DNA of 7,085 nt, from NCBI GenBank assembly GCA_905210885.1, contig CAJLYO010000083.1, positions 1 through 7,085 on the forward strand. Reading direction: 5' to 3'. Position 1 is the first letter of the stretch. Each line of letters begins with the position of its first letter. Under the pieces are notes generated by a model, which was not told where the DNA came from, searched no databases, and saw only the letters and a program-made list of their open reading frames with translations. Below are positions 6,116 to 7,085 of the stretch, piece by piece. The stretch is from an uncultured Eubacteriales bacterium (lineage in GTDB: Bacteria > Bacillota > Clostridia > Monoglobales > Firm-18). Both the position numbers and the translations under genes were made by a program.

Positions 6116-7085
6116 TTACAGTAATATTTCTCTGCCCTCTTCTGCCGAACGATAGAAACCTTCCAAAATTTTAATCATACCAAATCCCTGCTGAGGTACA
6201 AAAACGGGTTTTCCGCCGTTTAGCACAACGTCAGCAAAGTTTTGGATGTTTTCACCGTGGGGAGTGAGGCTGTCATTGATTCTGGGCAGATAATCCACGG
6301 TACTTCCGTATTCCTCGCTGAAAATTTTAAGCTGGTCATCGAGGGAAGTCCACGCCGCACCGGATTTTGTTCCGCGGAGCTCAAAAAAGCGCTGTTCTCT
6401 CTCAACATTTGAAGCCCATGAAAATTCAATCTGCATGCATGCGCCATTTTCAAAACGGATAAAGCCCATTGCAAGGTCTTCTACATCGAATGTGCCGTCT
6501 GCGTTTTTGTCGCCGAACCTTGAATGAATCGAGTCGGTAACCTCGGAATCAGCAAACTTTGAATATGTGCAGCCCGTAACCGCAACAGGTCTGGGGTTTC
6601 CCATAAGCCATACGGAAAGGTCAATCATATGAACACCCAAGTCGATAAGCGGACCTCCGCCGGACTGCGCTTTTGTTGTAAACCATCCGCCCTTTCCGGG
6701 AATTCCGCGGCGGCGCTGCCAGCCGCAGCGTGCCGAATAAATTTCGCCCATTTTGCCGTCGTCAATGTACTTTTTAAGATACTGCGACACGCCCATAAAA
6801 CGGTTATTTCTGATAACCATAAGAGTTTTTCCGCTTTTTTCCGCTGCATTTTTCATTTTTTCCGCTTCCGCAACATTAATTGCGTCCGGCTTTTCGCACA
6901 GCACGTTTATGCCGCGGTTTAAAGCCTCAACGGCAATAATCGAATGCAGGTAGTTGGGTGTACAGATGTCCACGGAATCAAGACCCGGAATATCAAAAAT
7001 TTTCTTGTAATCCGTGCACCAAAAGTCCGCACCAAGACGCTTTGCAAGTTTTTCCGCCCTTTCCTCTATTATATCGCAGACGCCG
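6116..7085 (-). CDS. Gfo/Idh/MocA-family NAD(P)-dependent oxidoreductase, N-terminus cut by window edge
   Basis: The frame stays open to the window edge; the visible part is 322 residues, read from 7084. Its first residues, GVCDIIEERAEKLAKRLG, match the second Rossmann strand and helix, so only about 25-40 residues, including the GxGxxG dinucleotide loop, are missing. VDICTPNYLHS (38-48) and CEKPDA (63-68), with the catalytic Lys of the EKP motif, follow. The C-terminal alpha/beta domain carries GGGPLIDLGVHMIDL (142-156), holding the usual Asp-x3-His active-site pair (Asp148, His152), and VEDLAMGFIRFENGA (201-215). Family members oxidise or reduce sugars, inositols or keto-sugars with NAD(P). 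The GTG near 6971-6973 is the Val of VDICTP, not a start. A loop at 192-203 reads DKNADGTFDVED, resembling a calcium loop. The gene heads a unit with the ThuA-family gene, suggesting sugar oxidation; the substrate is unknown. Confidence 0.92.
   Translation of the reverse strand, partial: GVCDIIEERAEKLAKRLGADFWCTDYKKIFDIPGLDSVDICTPNYLHSIIAVEALNRGINVLCEKPDAINVAEAEKMKNAAEKSGKTLMVIRNNRFMGVSQYLKKYIDDGKMGEIYSARCGWQRRRGIPGKGGWFTTKAQSGGGPLIDLGVHMIDLSVWLMGNPRPVAVTGCTYSKFADSEVTDSIHSRFGDKNADGTFDVEDLAMGFIRFENGACMQIEFSWASNVEREQRFFELRGTKSGAAWTSLDDQLKIFSEEYGSTVDYLPRINDSLTPHGENIQNFADVVLNGGKPVFVPQQGFGMIKILEGFYRSAEEGREILL

Noticed and set aside
6971..6973. GTG as the start of the Gfo/Idh/MocA oxidoreductase
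   Set aside because: The frame stays open to the window edge, and the upstream residues (GVCDIIEERAEKLAKRLG) match the family's Rossmann fold, so this GTG is an internal Val and the gene is truncated by the window.
1..7085. tRNA, rRNA, riboswitch, CRISPR array, insertion sequence or inverted-repeat ends
   Set aside because: I read both strands and found no cloverleaf, array-like direct repeats, transposase motif or long leader that could hold a riboswitch; the only clear hairpins are the two terminators.

Overview
All supported genes in this 7.1 kb window lie on the minus strand, so transcription runs from the high coordinates to the low ones. The window suggests a low-to-moderate-GC, Gram-positive-type Firmicutes bacterium, probably in Clostridia. 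The reasons are strong purine-rich Shine-Dalgarno (SD) sites, sigma-A-like promoters with 17-bp spacers, U-tailed intrinsic terminators, GTG starts, a secreted protein with three S-layer homology (SLH) domains, and the protein families present. I cannot place it at genus level.

There are three transcription blocks, listed in the direction of transcription. Block 1 (7085 to about 5351) holds a Gfo/Idh/MocA-type NAD(P)-dependent sugar oxidoreductase, cut at its N-terminus by the window edge. A ThuA-family protein follows 12 nt later, and the block ends at a strong hairpin terminator. The pair resembles the ThuA/ThuB carbohydrate-oxidation pairing; its substrate cannot be read from the sequence. 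Block 2 (5313 to about 3033) starts at a good promoter. It holds a secreted three-SLH-domain protein with an unrecognised C-terminal half that appears internally duplicated, then a class I mannose-6-phosphate isomerase (manA) 14 nt downstream, then a terminator. Block 3 (3032 to 1 and beyond) starts at a promoter whose -35 box lies in the tail of that terminator. It holds an HD-domain dNTP triphosphohydrolase, a second promoter, then a tight run of GNAT acetyltransferase, pyridoxal/pyridoxamine kinase and a class I SAM-dependent methyltransferase that runs off the left edge.

Most of the window is metabolic and housekeeping in character. I see no phage, insertion sequence, CRISPR, tRNA or rRNA, and no clear new defence or mobile system. 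The points most worth a second look are the duplicated C-terminal module of the SLH protein, the ThuA plus oxidoreductase pair, a calcium-loop-like insertion in that oxidoreductase, and the same compact promoter/SD layout at all three promoters, which predicts mRNA leaders of only about 14-17 nt. No gene-free stretch exceeds 300 bases; the longest is about 130 bases (5263-5392), filled by a terminator and a promoter.
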